A stretch of DNA of 64,000 nucleotides from Isobaculum melis. GTDB lineage: Bacteria; Bacillota; Bacilli; Lactobacillales; Carnobacteriaceae. Below the pieces are notes generated by a model. The model had not been told where the DNA came from, did not search any database, and was given only the letters and a program-made list of their open reading frames with translations. The stretch lies in assembly GCF_900111355.1 (NCBI RefSeq), contig NZ_FOHA01000011.1, positions 1 to 64,000 on the forward strand, in the 5' to 3' direction. Shown here piece after piece: positions 53,129 through 62,426 of this stretch (position 1 is the first letter of the stretch; each line of letters starts with the position of its first letter). A program made the position numbers and the translations under genes.

Positions 53129-55342
53129 ATGAACTGTCAACATTGTCAACAAAATAATGCTACGATTCATTTGTATACAAGTGTAAATGGGACAAAAGGT
53201 CAAATTGATCTTTGTCAAAATTGTTACCGCCAATTAAAAAATGTCCAAGATCAAATCAGTCAAGGAAACCAAAATCCTTTTGGTTTTAATAATATAGAAG
53301 AATTTTTCCAAGCTTTACAACAACAAGGTGGTGAAAATCCAGCACCTGCTACACAAAATAATGGCGGTAATCGAGGAAAAACACCTCGTCAGCAACAGAA
53401 AAAAGGTGGCATCTTAGATGAGTTTGGGATTAACTTAACCCAGCTTGCTAAAGATGGACTGATTGATCCAGTCATTGGCCGAGACCAAGAAATTAATCGT
53501 GTCATTGAAATTCTCAATCGTCGAACAAAAAACAACCCAGTTCTCATTGGTGAGCCTGGTGTTGGTAAAACAGCCGTTATTGAAGGCTTTGCACAAAAAA
53601 TTGTTAATGGCGATGTGCCACAAAAATTATTGAATAAAGAAGTGATTAGTTTAGATGTAGCTTCTTTAGTACAAGGCACTGGCATTAGAGGACAATTTGA
53701 AGAACGCATGAAAAAATTAATGATGGAATTAAAAGAAAATAAAAACACGATTCTCTTCATTGATGAAGTTCATGAAATCGTTGGTGCAGGAAGTGCAGAA
53801 GGCGGTATGGATGCTGGCAACATTTTGAAACCAGCTCTTGCAAGAGGCGAATTACAAATGGTTGGTGCGACAACACTAAAAGAATATCGCATCATTGAAA
53901 AAGATGCTGCTTTAGAGCGTCGTGTTCAGCCCGTTACAGTCAATGAACCAAGTGTTGAGGAAAGTATCCTCATTTTAAAAGGCATTCAACCTAAATATGA
54001 GGATTACCATCATGTGCACTATACAGAAGCAGCGATTGAAAATGCCGTTAAATTGTCTCATCGCTATATCCAAGATCGTTTCTTACCAGATAAAGCGATT
54101 GACCTTTTAGATGAAGCCGGCTCAAAAATGAATTTAACCATTCCAGCTCTTGACCCACAAGCAGTTGAAGATAAGCTAGCTGAAGTCGCTAGTCAAAAAC
54201 AACAGGCCTTAGCAAAAGAAGACTATGAAAAGGCTGCTTATTATCGTGATCAAGCTGTTAAATTAGCTGAAATGCGTCAATTAAATGACGATTCAAGCAA
54301 TCAACCTATCATTACCGAAAAAGAAATGGAACAATTAATTGAACAAAAAACCAATATTCCAGTTGGCCAAATCAAAGAAAAAGAACAGACACAATTGAAA
54401 AACCTAGAGCCTGATTTAAAGGCCAAGATTATTGGACAAAATGAAGCGGTGGAAAAAGTAGCCAAAGCGATTCGTCGTAGTCGCATTGGTTTTAACCGCA
54501 AAAACCGTCCAATTGGCTCCTTCCTCTTTGTTGGTCCCACAGGTGTTGGTAAAACAGAGCTTGCGAAACAATTAGCCAATGAAATGTTTGGAAATCAGGA
54601 AGCATTAATTCGCTTTGATATGAGTGAATATATGGAAAAACACAGTGTTGCAAAACTAATTGGTTCTCCTCCAGGCTATATCGGCTATGATGAAGCAGGC
54701 CAATTAACAGAAAAAGTGCGTAGAAATCCTTATAGCATCGTGTTACTTGATGAAGTGGAAAAAGCCCATCCAGATGTGATGCACCTATTCTTACAAATCT
54801 TAGATGATGGTCGTTTAACAGATGCTCAAGGAAGAACTGTGAGCTTTAAAGATACCATTATCATTATGACAAGTAATGCAGGAACTGGTGCAGTGGAAGC
54901 CAGTGTTGGATTTGCTGCAACTAGAAGTGGAAACCAACGTTCAGTTAAAGCACAGCTTGGTGAGTTTTTCAAACCAGAGTTTCTCAACCGCTTTGATGCG
55001 ATTGTTGAATTTGGTGCATTAAAACATGAAGCATTGGTACAAATCGTTGATTTAATGCTAGCAGAAATGAATCAGCTATTAGTTGAACAGGACCTCACAC
55101 TCACTGTTAGTGAGGCAGTAAAAGAAAAAATGGTTGAGCTAGGTTATGAACCAGCAATGGGCGCTAGACCTTTACGTCGTGTCATTCAAGAACAAATTGA
55201 AGACGGCATTGCGGATTATTATTTAGATCATCCAACTGAAAAACAGCTTCAAGCCATGTTGTTTGATGGCGAGATTGTGATTACAAGTCAAGATACTGTA
55301 ACACCTGAAACCACAGTTGTGGTTGAACACGAAGAACAGTAA
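53129..55342 (+). CDS. clpE: ATP-dependent Clp protease ATP-binding subunit ClpE
   Basis: A 737-residue HSP100 ATPase. The N-terminal zinc finger CQHC...CQNC marks the ClpE type. A proline/glutamine-rich linker follows, then the first AAA domain with [10 protein letters not shown] (about residue 145), a short middle domain, and the second AAA domain with [11 protein letters not shown] (about residue 475) and FLNRFDAIV. It unfolds stress-damaged proteins for ClpP. The start at 53129 has GAAGGA upstream; a TTG at 53111 would extend it by 6 residues but has no ribosome site. CtsR boxes lie upstream. Confidence 0.96.
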   Translation: MNCQHCQQNNATIHLYTSVNGTKGQIDLCQNCYRQLKNVQDQISQGNQNPFGFNNIEEFFQALQQQGGENPAPATQNNGGNRGKTPRQQQKKGGILDEFGINLTQLAKDGLIDPVIGRDQEINRVIEILNRRTKNNPVLIGEPGVGKTAVIEGFAQKIVNGDVPQKLLNKEVISLDVASLVQGTGIRGQFEERMKKLMMELKENKNTILFIDEVHEIVGAGSAEGGMDAGNILKPALARGELQMVGATTLKEYRIIEKDAALERRVQPVTVNEPSVEESILILKGIQPKYEDYHHVHYTEAAIENAVKLSHRYIQDRFLPDKAIDLLDEAGSKMNLTIPALDPQAVEDKLAEVASQKQQALAKEDYEKAAYYRDQAVKLAEMRQLNDDSSNQPIITEKEMEQLIEQKTNIPVGQIKEKEQTQLKNLEPDLKAKIIGQNEAVEKVAKAIRRSRIGFNRKNRPIGSFLFVGPTGVGKTELAKQLANEMFGNQEALIRFDMSEYMEKHSVAKLIGSPPGYIGYDEAGQLTEKVRRNPYSIVLLDEVEKAHPDVMHLFLQILDDGRLTDAQGRTVSFKDTIIIMTSNAGTGAVEASVGFAATRSGNQRSVKAQLGEFFKPEFLNRFDAIVEFGALKHEALVQIVDLMLAEMNQLLVEQDLTLTVSEAVKEKMVELGYEPAMGARPLRRVIQEQIEDGIADYYLDHPTEKQLQAMLFDGEIVITSQDTVTPETTVVVEHEEQ

Positions 55343-55345
55343 AAT

Positions 55346-55382
55346 AAAAAGCCAAGCTATTGAATCAGTAGCTTGGCTTTTT
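55346..55382. terminator. Bidirectional terminator between clpE and the secreted-protein gene
   Basis: AAAAAGCCAAGCTA pairs with TAGCTTGGCTTTTT. It has T-rich flanks on both strands, as suits two convergent genes. Confidence 0.85.
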
Positions 55383-55386
55383 GCTA

Positions 55387-57972
55387 TTAAGGAAGACCAT
55401 TCCAAAGTAAATTGGTTTGATAGTACCAACTATACGATTTAGGAGCATTTGTTGTAGGTTTTAAATAAATACTAACCCAATGTTCTTGATCATTTAAAAA
55501 ATCAATATCCGGTAATGTACTAATCAATTTTTTCTCATCATGAGCCTCTTCTATTGTACTCGACACAAAACCAACATATTCGTAGTATTCTGGTAAAATA
55601 GGTTGAATATGAATCCAAGTTGCCGTCTGATCTTTTACATATTGAAAAGCTGTAAAGGCAACTTCTTTTTCTATGCTTCCAGAATTGCCTGTACCATGAT
55701 AAGCTGCACTTACTTGACGCTCCGTTAAATTATTTAAATGTTCAACCTTAAAGTAACCTTTGGTAGGAATCACTAATTGTGCTTCCTCATCCAAGATCAC
55801 TTGCTTCAAATGTAAGGTTAATAAGGGATTATAAATAGTTGCTGTGACTAAATGGTTATGTGACACCCCGTCATACGTAATTTTCAGCTGATAATCCCCC
55901 ACTTTTGGTACATGATTCAAGCCAGTCTGATTTTCATTGACTAAATCAATTGGGTCTTTTAGATTCAAATGAATTTTTTCTACTGGCAATGCTTGTTCTT
56001 CCGGCTTCTTATCAAATGCCCAGACTGAAATATGCGCAATATCAATCACTTCATTTTCCATCACTTTTTTTGCATCTTGAAGTGACATTTTGAAATCAAA
56101 GCCATAAATCACCCGATTATTTTCTTTGTCTACTTTTGTTGTTTCATTTGTTAAAAAGAAAGTAATCGTTTTTTGTAGCGTTTTCCCATCATGCTCATAA
56201 GAAAAAGTAAATGGATAAGGTTTAATCAAATCTGATGCATCTTCCCACTTCGCCAGCTGCTGATATCTTTCTGTCGCATTTTTGATTGCCTCGATTTGAG
56301 CTTTGTCCTCCTCCACTGTAGCAAGAGGTGTTTTAGCATTCGTTTCTTTGTTTATTCCAGCTACTTTCGCTAAAGCTCTCATCCCATCTTTAGTTGAAAA
56401 TAAGGCCTCTATCTCACTAACATCCACCGCTACATTCTCCGCATAAAGTGCAAATTGTTCATCTTCAACTACAGGATCAAGCGAGCCAAATGCCACATTA
56501 CTTTGATAACTTAAGTCAACAGTTGTTTGATTGATTTTATTGTAAACCATTAAGCCTTCGTATTTTTGATGAATGCCGCCAAAAATGAATGCTTCATCAG
56601 CCTGAACTTGATAACTAACAGTAAAAGCTTCATTTGGGCCAATTTCATCACAATTCAAAGTGAACTGATTGGCTTCTGGAGTCATTGATAAAGCACTATC
56701 TTTTATAGGCTTTCCATTTAAAGTGAAAGATTCCGCCACATAAGTTAAATGTTCTGGTAATGAAACAATATACCTCCCCTGATAAAGACCCGTTGATACA
56801 TCTAATGCAGTTGCTGTTGTCACAATGGTTTTTGTTTCATTTGGTTGTATTTTAAAATCAGCTTGCTGACTTTCTGCTTCTCGTGCTACTAATTGGTATT
56901 CAGGCTCTTGAACATCTAGGGAAATACCTGCCATTTGAGCAGTAAATGCATCTCCAAACCAACCAGCATAAAAAACTAAATCCATACGATCTAAGCCTGT
57001 AGGAACAAAGTCAGCTTCTTCAAAATCATAATTAAAAATATCAATATTATTGTTTAAGACCTCAGCATTTGGCTTTCTGGTTTTGATATCTTGCCCATTT
57101 TTAGTAATACTCCCGTTAAAATAATTACTTGCAGGTCTAATATCATCCGACAAGTTAGTTGCTTTTATTAGCTGATTATTTTTATAGGCCTGAACTTGTA
57201 GAATGTCCCCACCCATTGCATTACCACCGCCAACTAGTCCAGTAAATGAACCACTTGCTTTATTAAACTCTTTAATAGGAATCGAGTTTTTATCGCCTAA
57301 AGTTACAACACCTTGTGTGTAGATTTTCAAGCCTTCAACTAATGTGGTTCTAATAGGAAAATCAGCATTTTCTTCAATAAAAACAATCCCCCAAGTAGCC
57401 AAGTTATCTGCATTAGCCATATCACGTCTATCACTTTCAATATTTTTTCCCCAATAATTTCCTGCTCCCTCATTTTTGATAAATTCTGTTACATCATAAA
57501 ACGTTTCTTCTTTACCAGTATCAATTTTAAATTTATTGCCTTTTGGTCCCTCTATGTAAGTATTTTTTCTATCAGGCTTAATCCCCGATTCCGTACTTTC
57601 AAAAAAGAAAAGATAGGCTTTCTTGACCTTTCCATTTGGAATATAATCCATACCAGTACTATTAATATGCAGTGGATCCAAATCTGTTAAATCTTCTTTT
57701 TTATATTCCGTTTTCTTTGAAGGATGATCAAATCCGTAAGTATTAGATCCACCAATTGTTTGAATAGAGTAATGCCCTATATCATTAAATAAAGTAACTT
57801 TTTGAGTTCCTGTTGTCGGCAATGTTTTTCTTGGATATTCCGAAGAAAAATAAATTTGTGGTAATTCATTTTTTTCTGTTTCAGCCTGGACAATGCTTGA
57901 TTTTTGACATGTTAAGATAACTAAAAAAAAGAATATAAAAATGGTAAGTTTTAGCAATGGTTTTTTTCTCAT
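55387..57972 (-). CDS. Large secreted protein, intact member of the three-copy family
   Basis: An 861-residue protein with a signal peptide (about residues 1-30, ending SIVQA). The N-terminal half has the stretch FYDVTEFIKNEGAGNYWGKN and NADNLATWGIVFIEEN, then GLKIYTQGV and a region with ASGSFTGLVGGGNAMGGD. A probable beta-sandwich follows, and the C-terminal 300 or so residues match the broken gene at 363-3396. The protein ends in YSWYYQTNLLWNGLP. There is no LPXTG at the C-terminus (an LPTTG at residues 51-55 is N-terminal and cannot be a sorting signal), no lipobox and no obvious anchor, so it is probably secreted or held by its own domains. The function is unknown. The start at 57972 follows AGGAGGATA. 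Confidence 0.85.
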   Translation of the reverse strand: MRKKPLLKLTIFIFFFLVILTCQKSSIVQAETEKNELPQIYFSSEYPRKTLPTTGTQKVTLFNDIGHYSIQTIGGSNTYGFDHPSKKTEYKKEDLTDLDPLHINSTGMDYIPNGKVKKAYLFFFESTESGIKPDRKNTYIEGPKGNKFKIDTGKEETFYDVTEFIKNEGAGNYWGKNIESDRRDMANADNLATWGIVFIEENADFPIRTTLVEGLKIYTQGVVTLGDKNSIPIKEFNKASGSFTGLVGGGNAMGGDILQVQAYKNNQLIKATNLSDDIRPASNYFNGSITKNGQDIKTRKPNAEVLNNNIDIFNYDFEEADFVPTGLDRMDLVFYAGWFGDAFTAQMAGISLDVQEPEYQLVAREAESQQADFKIQPNETKTIVTTATALDVSTGLYQGRYIVSLPEHLTYVAESFTLNGKPIKDSALSMTPEANQFTLNCDEIGPNEAFTVSYQVQADEAFIFGGIHQKYEGLMVYNKINQTTVDLSYQSNVAFGSLDPVVEDEQFALYAENVAVDVSEIEALFSTKDGMRALAKVAGINKETNAKTPLATVEEDKAQIEAIKNATERYQQLAKWEDASDLIKPYPFTFSYEHDGKTLQKTITFFLTNETTKVDKENNRVIYGFDFKMSLQDAKKVMENEVIDIAHISVWAFDKKPEEQALPVEKIHLNLKDPIDLVNENQTGLNHVPKVGDYQLKITYDGVSHNHLVTATIYNPLLTLHLKQVILDEEAQLVIPTKGYFKVEHLNNLTERQVSAAYHGTGNSGSIEKEVAFTAFQYVKDQTATWIHIQPILPEYYEYVGFVSSTIEEAHDEKKLISTLPDIDFLNDQEHWVSIYLKPTTNAPKSYSWYYQTNLLWNGLP

Positions 57973-58043
57973 ATTTATCCTCCTCATGGATTTTATTGAT
58001 TATTTTTTGTACCCATTAATCATTCAGCTCATTGTGTAAGGTA

Positions 58044-58103
58044 TATCTAAAAAAACGGAATATTTTCCTCGATTTGATTGCAACAAACACTCTTTCCAGC
58101 GAA
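58044..58103 (-). promoter_or_regulatory. Possible promoter and related half-site before the intact secreted-protein gene
   Basis: On the minus strand AGTGTTTGTTGCAA (complement of about 58078-58091) matches the proximal half of the operator at 59525-59550 at 13 of 14 positions; the distal half is degraded. Then, as at the other two genes, 6 bp, a poor -35 (CGAGGA, 58066-58071), 16 bp and a -10-like TAGATA (58044-58049) follow. Confidence 0.4.
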
Positions 58104-58148
58104 TCATCCTCTTACTCTTCTTATAGCCATATTTTCTATCCACTAGCA

Positions 58149-58169
58149 AAACAGACAACTTGCCTGTTT
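58149..58169. promoter_or_regulatory. 21-bp imperfect palindrome in the divergent region
   Basis: AAACAGACAACTTGCCTGTTT reads as AAACAG.CAA...TTG.CTGTTT around its centre, with two mismatched pairs. It lies between the divergent secreted-protein gene and tetR, about 76 bp before the tetR promoter. A TetR operator is the natural guess. Confidence 0.5.
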
Positions 58170-58244
58170 AGGTTCATTCTAACAAACTAAGATTATTTTG
58201 TCTATCTTATTTCACTAAAAACGAATGCACTCACCCTCCACTTA

Positions 58245-58273
58245 TTGACAGGTGCCAGCATTCTCAGTAAACT
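58245..58273 (+). promoter_or_regulatory. Promoter of the tetR-type gene
   Basis: TTGACA (58245-58250) and TAAACT (58268-58273) are separated by 17 bp, about 60 bp before the gene start. Confidence 0.65.
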
Positions 58274-58333
58274 AAAAGCAAGCACTAGATACCAAATTCT
58301 ATGAGCAGATCACTGAAAGAGAGGCTTCATTAA

Positions 58334-58984
58334 ATGAAAAATACAGATACAACGAGAGAAGCGATTCTTTCAAGTGCCTTATCCTTATTTTTAGAAAAAG
58401 GATACACTGAAACTTCTACAAATGACATTCGCATTAAAGCAGGAAACTTATCTAGAGGTGGTTTATACCATCATTTCCCCAAAAAAATTGATATTTTACG
58501 AGCTATTCCTGAATATCTAGCCCGACAAGATACTTCTTATCAAGAAATTATGAGCACACCCAATCTCTCAATTCTAGAGAAACTTCGTTTAGTCTTCATT
58601 CATGAATGTCAATCATTAGAATTATCAAAAGATGGACGATCTATTTTCCAGTTACTTTCAGATGTTTCTTTTGCGGATGTCCACTTAAGATATAACGAAA
58701 ACTATCTTATTCCCCTTTATGAAAGCATGATTATAGAGGGAAACAAGGATGGCTCTGTCCATGTGAAAAATGCTAGAGCAACCGCTGAAATCATTGCATT
58801 GCTCTTAAATCAATGGTGTATCCCTTCAACTTTCAAAAATGATCAACAGGATATTAATGAGCGACTTGACCTCCTCTCAGATATGTTAAATCTATTGGGT
58901 GTGCCGTTATTTAATACTGAGCTAAAGCAAGCCTATTGCCAGATGGTTTTATGTATCAAAAAAAATGAGAAAGCCAGTGAATGA
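58334..58984 (+). CDS. TetR/AcrR-family transcriptional regulator
   Basis: A 216-residue TetR-type regulator. The N-terminal helix-turn-helix is clear (REAILSSALSLFLEKGYTET, then TSTNDIRIKAGNLSRGGLYHHF). The C-terminal ligand domain is not assignable. It is flanked on both sides by members of the secreted-protein family: divergent from 55387-57972 and convergent with the remnant at 58999. It may control them. The start has GAAAGAGAGG upstream. Confidence 0.9.
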   Translation: MKNTDTTREAILSSALSLFLEKGYTETSTNDIRIKAGNLSRGGLYHHFPKKIDILRAIPEYLARQDTSYQEIMSTPNLSILEKLRLVFIHECQSLELSKDGRSIFQLLSDVSFADVHLRYNENYLIPLYESMIIEGNKDGSVHVKNARATAEIIALLLNQWCIPSTFKNDQQDINERLDLLSDMLNLLGVPLFNTELKQAYCQMVLCIKKNEKASE

Positions 58985-58998
58985 AGTCGTTTCATTAA

Positions 58999-59379
58999 CA
59001 AAAAAAAGAAAAGCCTTCTTTAAGGTTCCTTTGGGTATGTAATCCATCCCGTACTATTCATATGATTGGGATCTAAATCAGTAGCATCTTCCTTTTTATA
59101 CTGAACACTTGGAAAATTTTGACTATTACGATAATCATATCCATAGGTATTTGAACCACCAATTGCTTGAATATGATAACGACCAATATCATTAAATAAC
59201 ACCACTTTGTTAGGGTTGGTGCTTGGAATATCTAATCTGGGATATTCTGATGACCAATAAATTGTTGGTAATTCTTTTTCTTTTGGATGCGCATGAATAG
59301 CTCTTGTATCTCTGACAATCAATAGTGATAAAAAAAAGAGGAGACATAAGACAATCTTCATCCACCATTTCTTTTTCAT
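58999..59379 (-). pseudogene. N-terminal remnant of a third secreted-protein family member
   Basis: The start at 59379 has a good site (GGAGGGAAGG) and a signal peptide (MKKKWWMKIVLCLLFFLSLL). The next 80 residues match the intact gene at 57972: both have LP.IY.SSEYPR, VVLFNDIGRYHIQ-type sequence, GGSNTYG and KKED.TDLDP..MNSTG. After MNSTG the frame shifts and ends at 59020. Adding one A near 59046 restores MDYIPKGTLKKAFLFF, which follows the intact protein up to about 59001; homology then stops 15 bp from the tetR stop. So it has a frameshift and has also lost its 3' part. The promoter and operator upstream look intact. Confidence 0.85.
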
Positions 59380-59404
59380 TTCCTTCCCTCCAAATCACGC
59401 ATAA

Positions 59405-59421
59405 AACAAGTGTTTCTTGCA
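59405..59421. promoter_or_regulatory. Second copy of an operator half, near the ribosome site
   Basis: AACAAGTGTTTCTTGCA is the exact reverse complement of the 17 bases at 59526-59542 in the upstream operator. It lies 26 bp before the start codon of the remnant gene. A weaker match (14 of 17) lies at 3432-3448 before the first family gene. Confidence 0.5.
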
Positions 59422-59431
59422 TTTTTTTGAG

Positions 59432-59481
59432 GATAAAAGAAAAAAACTTCAAAACACTGCCAAAGCAATATTTTAAAGTTT
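59432..59481 (-). promoter_or_regulatory. U-tailed leader hairpin of the remnant gene
   Basis: On the minus strand AAACTTTAAAATATTGC pairs with GCAGTGTTTTGAAGTTT. The three non-Watson-Crick positions are all G-U pairs, and TTTTTTTCTTTT follows. It begins about 2 nt after the predicted transcription start (near 59483), as does the hairpin at 3487-3528. Confidence 0.5.
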
Positions 59482-59489
59482 ACGTTTTT

Positions 59490-59517
59490 TTATTATCACA
59501 TATTTTAAGTACAGAAA
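59490..59517 (-). promoter_or_regulatory. Predicted promoter of the remnant secreted-protein gene
   Basis: TTTCTG (complement of 59512-59517) and TAATAA (complement of 59490-59495) are 16 bp apart. The -35 is weak, which fits an activator bound at the adjacent operator. Confidence 0.4.
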
Positions 59518-59524
59518 TTCGCTA

Positions 59525-59550
59525 TTGCAAGAAACACTTGTTACTTGCAA
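59525..59550. promoter_or_regulatory. 26-bp palindromic operator, second site
   Basis: Arms TTGCAAGAAACA and TGTTACTTGCAA with a 2-bp centre, one mismatch. It matches the site at 3570-3595 in arm sequence, length and centre, and ends 7 bp before the -35. The rest of 59551-59690 is AT-rich and shows nothing else. Confidence 0.7.
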
Positions 59551-59690
59551 GCTCATCATATATCGTTTAAAATCCTTTGTCAACAATGGTTTTTGACTAG
59601 AAAAAAGCGTTTATTATTTCAGCATATTAATTCTTTGAAAAAACAAAAAGATAATTAATTTTATTTTTAAAATTATAATTAGTTCATAAC

Positions 59691-59731
59691 AAAAAAGAAA
59701 TATCCACCATAGAAATGGTGATATTTCTTTT
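59691..59731 (-). terminator. Terminator of prfC
   Basis: AAAGAAATATCACCAT pairs with ATGGTGGATATTTCTTT and is followed by TTTTG on the minus strand, just after the prfC stop. Confidence 0.85.
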
Positions 59732-59738
59732 CTCTATT

Positions 59739-61316
59739 TTATAACAATGCACTTAGCTCAACATCTGGGTACTTATCACTAAACCAACGCATCGCAAATT
59801 GATTCTCAAACAAGAACAATGGCTGATCATGTCGATCACGTACCAATAAATTACGACTTGATGACATGCTTTCATCAAGGTCTTCTGGCTTAATCCAGCG
59901 AGCAATCTTATTCCCCATTGGTGTCATGACCACTTCAGCATTGTATTCATTTAACATACGGTGTTGGAAGACTTCAAATTGTAGTTGGCCAACCGCCCCT
60001 AAAATATAATCTTCTGTATGGAAGGTTTTATATAGTTGAATCGCCCCTTCTTGTACTAATTGGTTGACCCCTTTATGGAACGATTTTTGTTTCATCACGT
60101 TTTTGGCATTAACGCGCATAAACATTTCAGGTGTAAATTGTGGTAATTTTTCATAATCTACATTCATTTTTCCTTGGAAAATCGTATCTCCAATTTGGAA
60201 GTTTCCTGTATCATACAGACCAATGATATCTCCTGCTACTGCATGCTCAACTGATTCACGGCTTTCAGCCATAAATTGGGTTGAATTAGATAAACGCATT
60301 TTCTTCTTCGTACGAGATAAGGTTACATCGATACCACGTTCAAAAATACCTGAACAGATTCTTACAAAAGCAATACGGTCACGATGAGCTGGGTCCATAT
60401 TGGCTTGAATTTTGAAAATAAATCCTGAAAACTCTTCTGTATAAGGACTAATTTTTTCGCCATCCTCATCTTTATGTGCAGATGGACTTGGTGCAAACTG
60501 TAGATACGTATCTAAGAAGGTTTGCACACCAAAGTTGGTTAAGGCTGATCCAAAGAATACAGGTGTTAATTCTCCGTTAGCAATCCGCTCTTCTGAAAAT
60601 TCATTTCCGGCTTCAGTTAATAATAAAATATCTTCTAAAGCTTGATCATAGAGTGTCGATTCCTTCAAGACATGCGGGCCTTCAATTTCACCTGCATCAT
60701 TTAATGGCACATAACGCTCCCCACCATGCTCATCTGGACGATGGACTTCAATTCTTTGATGAAAATTATCATATAAGCCAAGTAAACCTTTTCCCATACC
60801 AATTGGCCAGTTCATTGGATAAGAATCAATTTCTAAAACCTCTTCTAATTCAGCCAATAAGTCTAAGGGTTCTTTTCCATCACGATCTAATTTATTAATA
60901 AAAGTGAAAATTGGTATACCACGCATCCGACAAACTTTAAAGAGTTTTTTTGTTTGTGGTTCAATCCCTTTGGCACTATCAATGACCATGACAGCACTAT
61001 CAACCGCCATCAAGGTACGATAAGTATCCTCAGAGAAATCCTCATGTCCTGGTGTATCTAAAATATTGACACGTTTATCAGCATAATCAAATTGCATCAC
61101 TGAACTGGTCACAGAAATCCCACGTTGTTTTTCAATTTCCATCCAGTCAGATTTAGCAAATTTACCCGTTTTCTTTCCTTTAACAGTTCCTGCTTGGCGG
61201 ATTGCACCACCAAATAGAAGTAATTGTTCCGTAATCGTCGTTTTCCCCGCATCTGGATGGGAAATAATCGCGAAAGTCTTACGTGAAGCTACTTCCTGTT
61301 TTAATTGTTCATTCAT
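59739..61316 (-). CDS. prfC: Peptide chain release factor 3
   Basis: A 525-residue RF3 GTPase that recycles RF1 and RF2 from the ribosome. The G domain has G1 [10 protein letters not shown]2/G3 [11 protein letters not shown] and [10 protein letters not shown], and G4 NKLDRD. Domains II and III follow, with [10 protein letters not shown] near the C-terminus. Length is normal. Starts at 61316. It stands alone. Confidence 0.97.
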   Translation of the reverse strand: MNEQLKQEVASRKTFAIISHPDAGKTTITEQLLLFGGAIRQAGTVKGKKTGKFAKSDWMEIEKQRGISVTSSVMQFDYADKRVNILDTPGHEDFSEDTYRTLMAVDSAVMVIDSAKGIEPQTKKLFKVCRMRGIPIFTFINKLDRDGKEPLDLLAELEEVLEIDSYPMNWPIGMGKGLLGLYDNFHQRIEVHRPDEHGGERYVPLNDAGEIEGPHVLKESTLYDQALEDILLLTEAGNEFSEERIANGELTPVFFGSALTNFGVQTFLDTYLQFAPSPSAHKDEDGEKISPYTEEFSGFIFKIQANMDPAHRDRIAFVRICSGIFERGIDVTLSRTKKKMRLSNSTQFMAESRESVEHAVAGDIIGLYDTGNFQIGDTIFQGKMNVDYEKLPQFTPEMFMRVNAKNVMKQKSFHKGVNQLVQEGAIQLYKTFHTEDYILGAVGQLQFEVFQHRMLNEYNAEVVMTPMGNKIARWIKPEDLDESMSSSRNLLVRDRHDQPLFLFENQFAMRWFSDKYPDVELSALL

Positions 61317-61594
61317 CCTATATACCTCATTTATCTATTTAATTTTATCTCATGTTAAAAATTAGTTTTTTTCTCATTTAGTGATAACTCTCTCATTCGC
61401 TACATGATTAAATACCTCGCTTATTTTTTTACTTCTTCGCTTTTTTCAATAAAACAGTTGCTTTATTTTCTTTCCAACTGTCTTTTCAACTTATTTATTA
61501 TACCATTTTTTGACCAAAAAACATGCTTAATATCAATAAAAACAAATAAAATTTGCCAAAAATAAAGTTTTTATGTCTTTTTAGCAGTTTATGC

Positions 61595-61623
61595 TTGATA
61601 CATTGTCAAAATGGTGGTATACT
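61595..61623 (+). promoter_or_regulatory. Promoter of the second cold-shock gene
   Basis: TTGATA (61595-61600) and TATACT (61618-61623) are 17 bp apart. The transcript would begin near 61630, giving a leader of about 110 nt. The region 61317-61594 is AT-rich and shows no other feature. Confidence 0.65.
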
Positions 61624-61739
61624 TTGATTAAATTATTATGTGTGTGAGAGAACTGATTAGTGAATAACTTTCCAATTCGTGTCATGATACAGGATAATGG
61701 TTTAATATATGTGCTGTAAGCACGAGGAGGATTTTCAAT

Positions 61740-61940
61740 ATGGAACAAGGTACAGTAAAATGGTTTAACTCAGAAAAAGGTTTTGGATTTATCGAACGCG
61801 AAAACGGGGATGATGTATTCGTACATTTCTCAGCTATCCAAGTTGATGGTTTCAAAACATTAGAAGAAGGTCAAGCAGTTACTTTTGACGTAGAAGACGG
61901 TCAACGTGGCCCACAAGCTACTAACGTACAAGTTGCTTAA
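61740..61940 (+). CDS. csp: Cold-shock protein (CspA family), second copy
   Basis: A 66-residue cold-shock domain protein with RNP1 KGFGFIE and RNP2 [10 protein letters not shown]. It binds single-stranded nucleic acid. The ribosome site GAGGAGG is strong. It differs from the copy at 4939 at about 17 of 66 positions, so the two are separate paralogues. Confidence 0.95.
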   Translation: MEQGTVKWFNSEKGFGFIERENGDDVFVHFSAIQVDGFKTLEEGQAVTFDVEDGQRGPQATNVQVA

Positions 61941-61954
61941 TTAAAACTTTTAGA

Positions 61955-61980
61955 AGAAGGCTTTTAGCCTTCTTTTTTTT
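61955..61980 (+). terminator. Terminator of the second cold-shock gene
   Basis: GAAGGC pairs with GCCTTC and eight T follow. Confidence 0.8.
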
Positions 61981-61989
61981 GTGCAGTTT

Positions 61990-62034
61990 AATAAAAAGAG
62001 TGAACTTGATTGAATCAAGTTCACTCTTTTTATT
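61990..62034. terminator. Bidirectional terminator
   Basis: AATAAAAAGAGTGAACTTGA pairs with TCAAGTTCACTCTTTTTATT. It lies between the convergent csp gene and the DUF5713 gene. Confidence 0.85.
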
Positions 62035-62353
62035 TTACCAATCCCGTTCTCTAATTGCTTCTTCAATATCAATATCAATTTGATAAGCTTCTAAAATTTG
62101 ATGAACTGTTGTACCGATTGAATCTCTAGCAACAGTTTCTATTTCACTGTCATTTTCACCAAACTCTTCTTGTAAATCATTAATAGCAATCACAACTTTA
62201 TCCAATTTACTTTGAATTTCCTCATTAGAATGATTGTCTTCTTCTAAATATGTAACCAAACTTGCTAGCAAATCTTTGATTTTGTCCACTAAAAAATTTG
62301 GAAAAAAAAGCATCATGATACATGTCTTCTAAATAGTTTATTTCTTTTGCCAT
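62035..62353 (-). pseudogene. DUF5713 protein gene, frameshifted in a T8 run
   Basis: The open frame 62035-62316 begins in the middle of a domain and has no ribosome site. Upstream, GGAGG and ATG at 62353 open MAKEINYLEDMYHDA in another frame. Removing one T from the T8 run (complement of 62302-62309) joins them into one 105-residue protein: MYHDA, FFPNFLVDKIKDLL, EFGENDSEIETVARD and the ending RERDW. This is the DUF5713 pattern (family of unknown role). The length, 319 nt, is one base over a multiple of three. Confidence 0.7.
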
Positions 62354-62426
62354 TTTGTTACCTCCTAAAAAAAGGATACTACAGGTGCAAAAAAACAACA
62401 ATACGGATACTATACATTAAAATAGT

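Noticed and set aside
53389-53760. Minus-strand ORF of 123 codons inside clpE
   Set aside because: It is antisense to the first AAA domain of ClpE, and its sequence is dictated by that domain's codons.
57808-57822. LPTTG motif in the secreted protein at 55387-57972
   Set aside because: It lies at residues 51-55, close to the N-terminus, with no following hydrophobic segment and basic tail, so it cannot act as a sortase signal.
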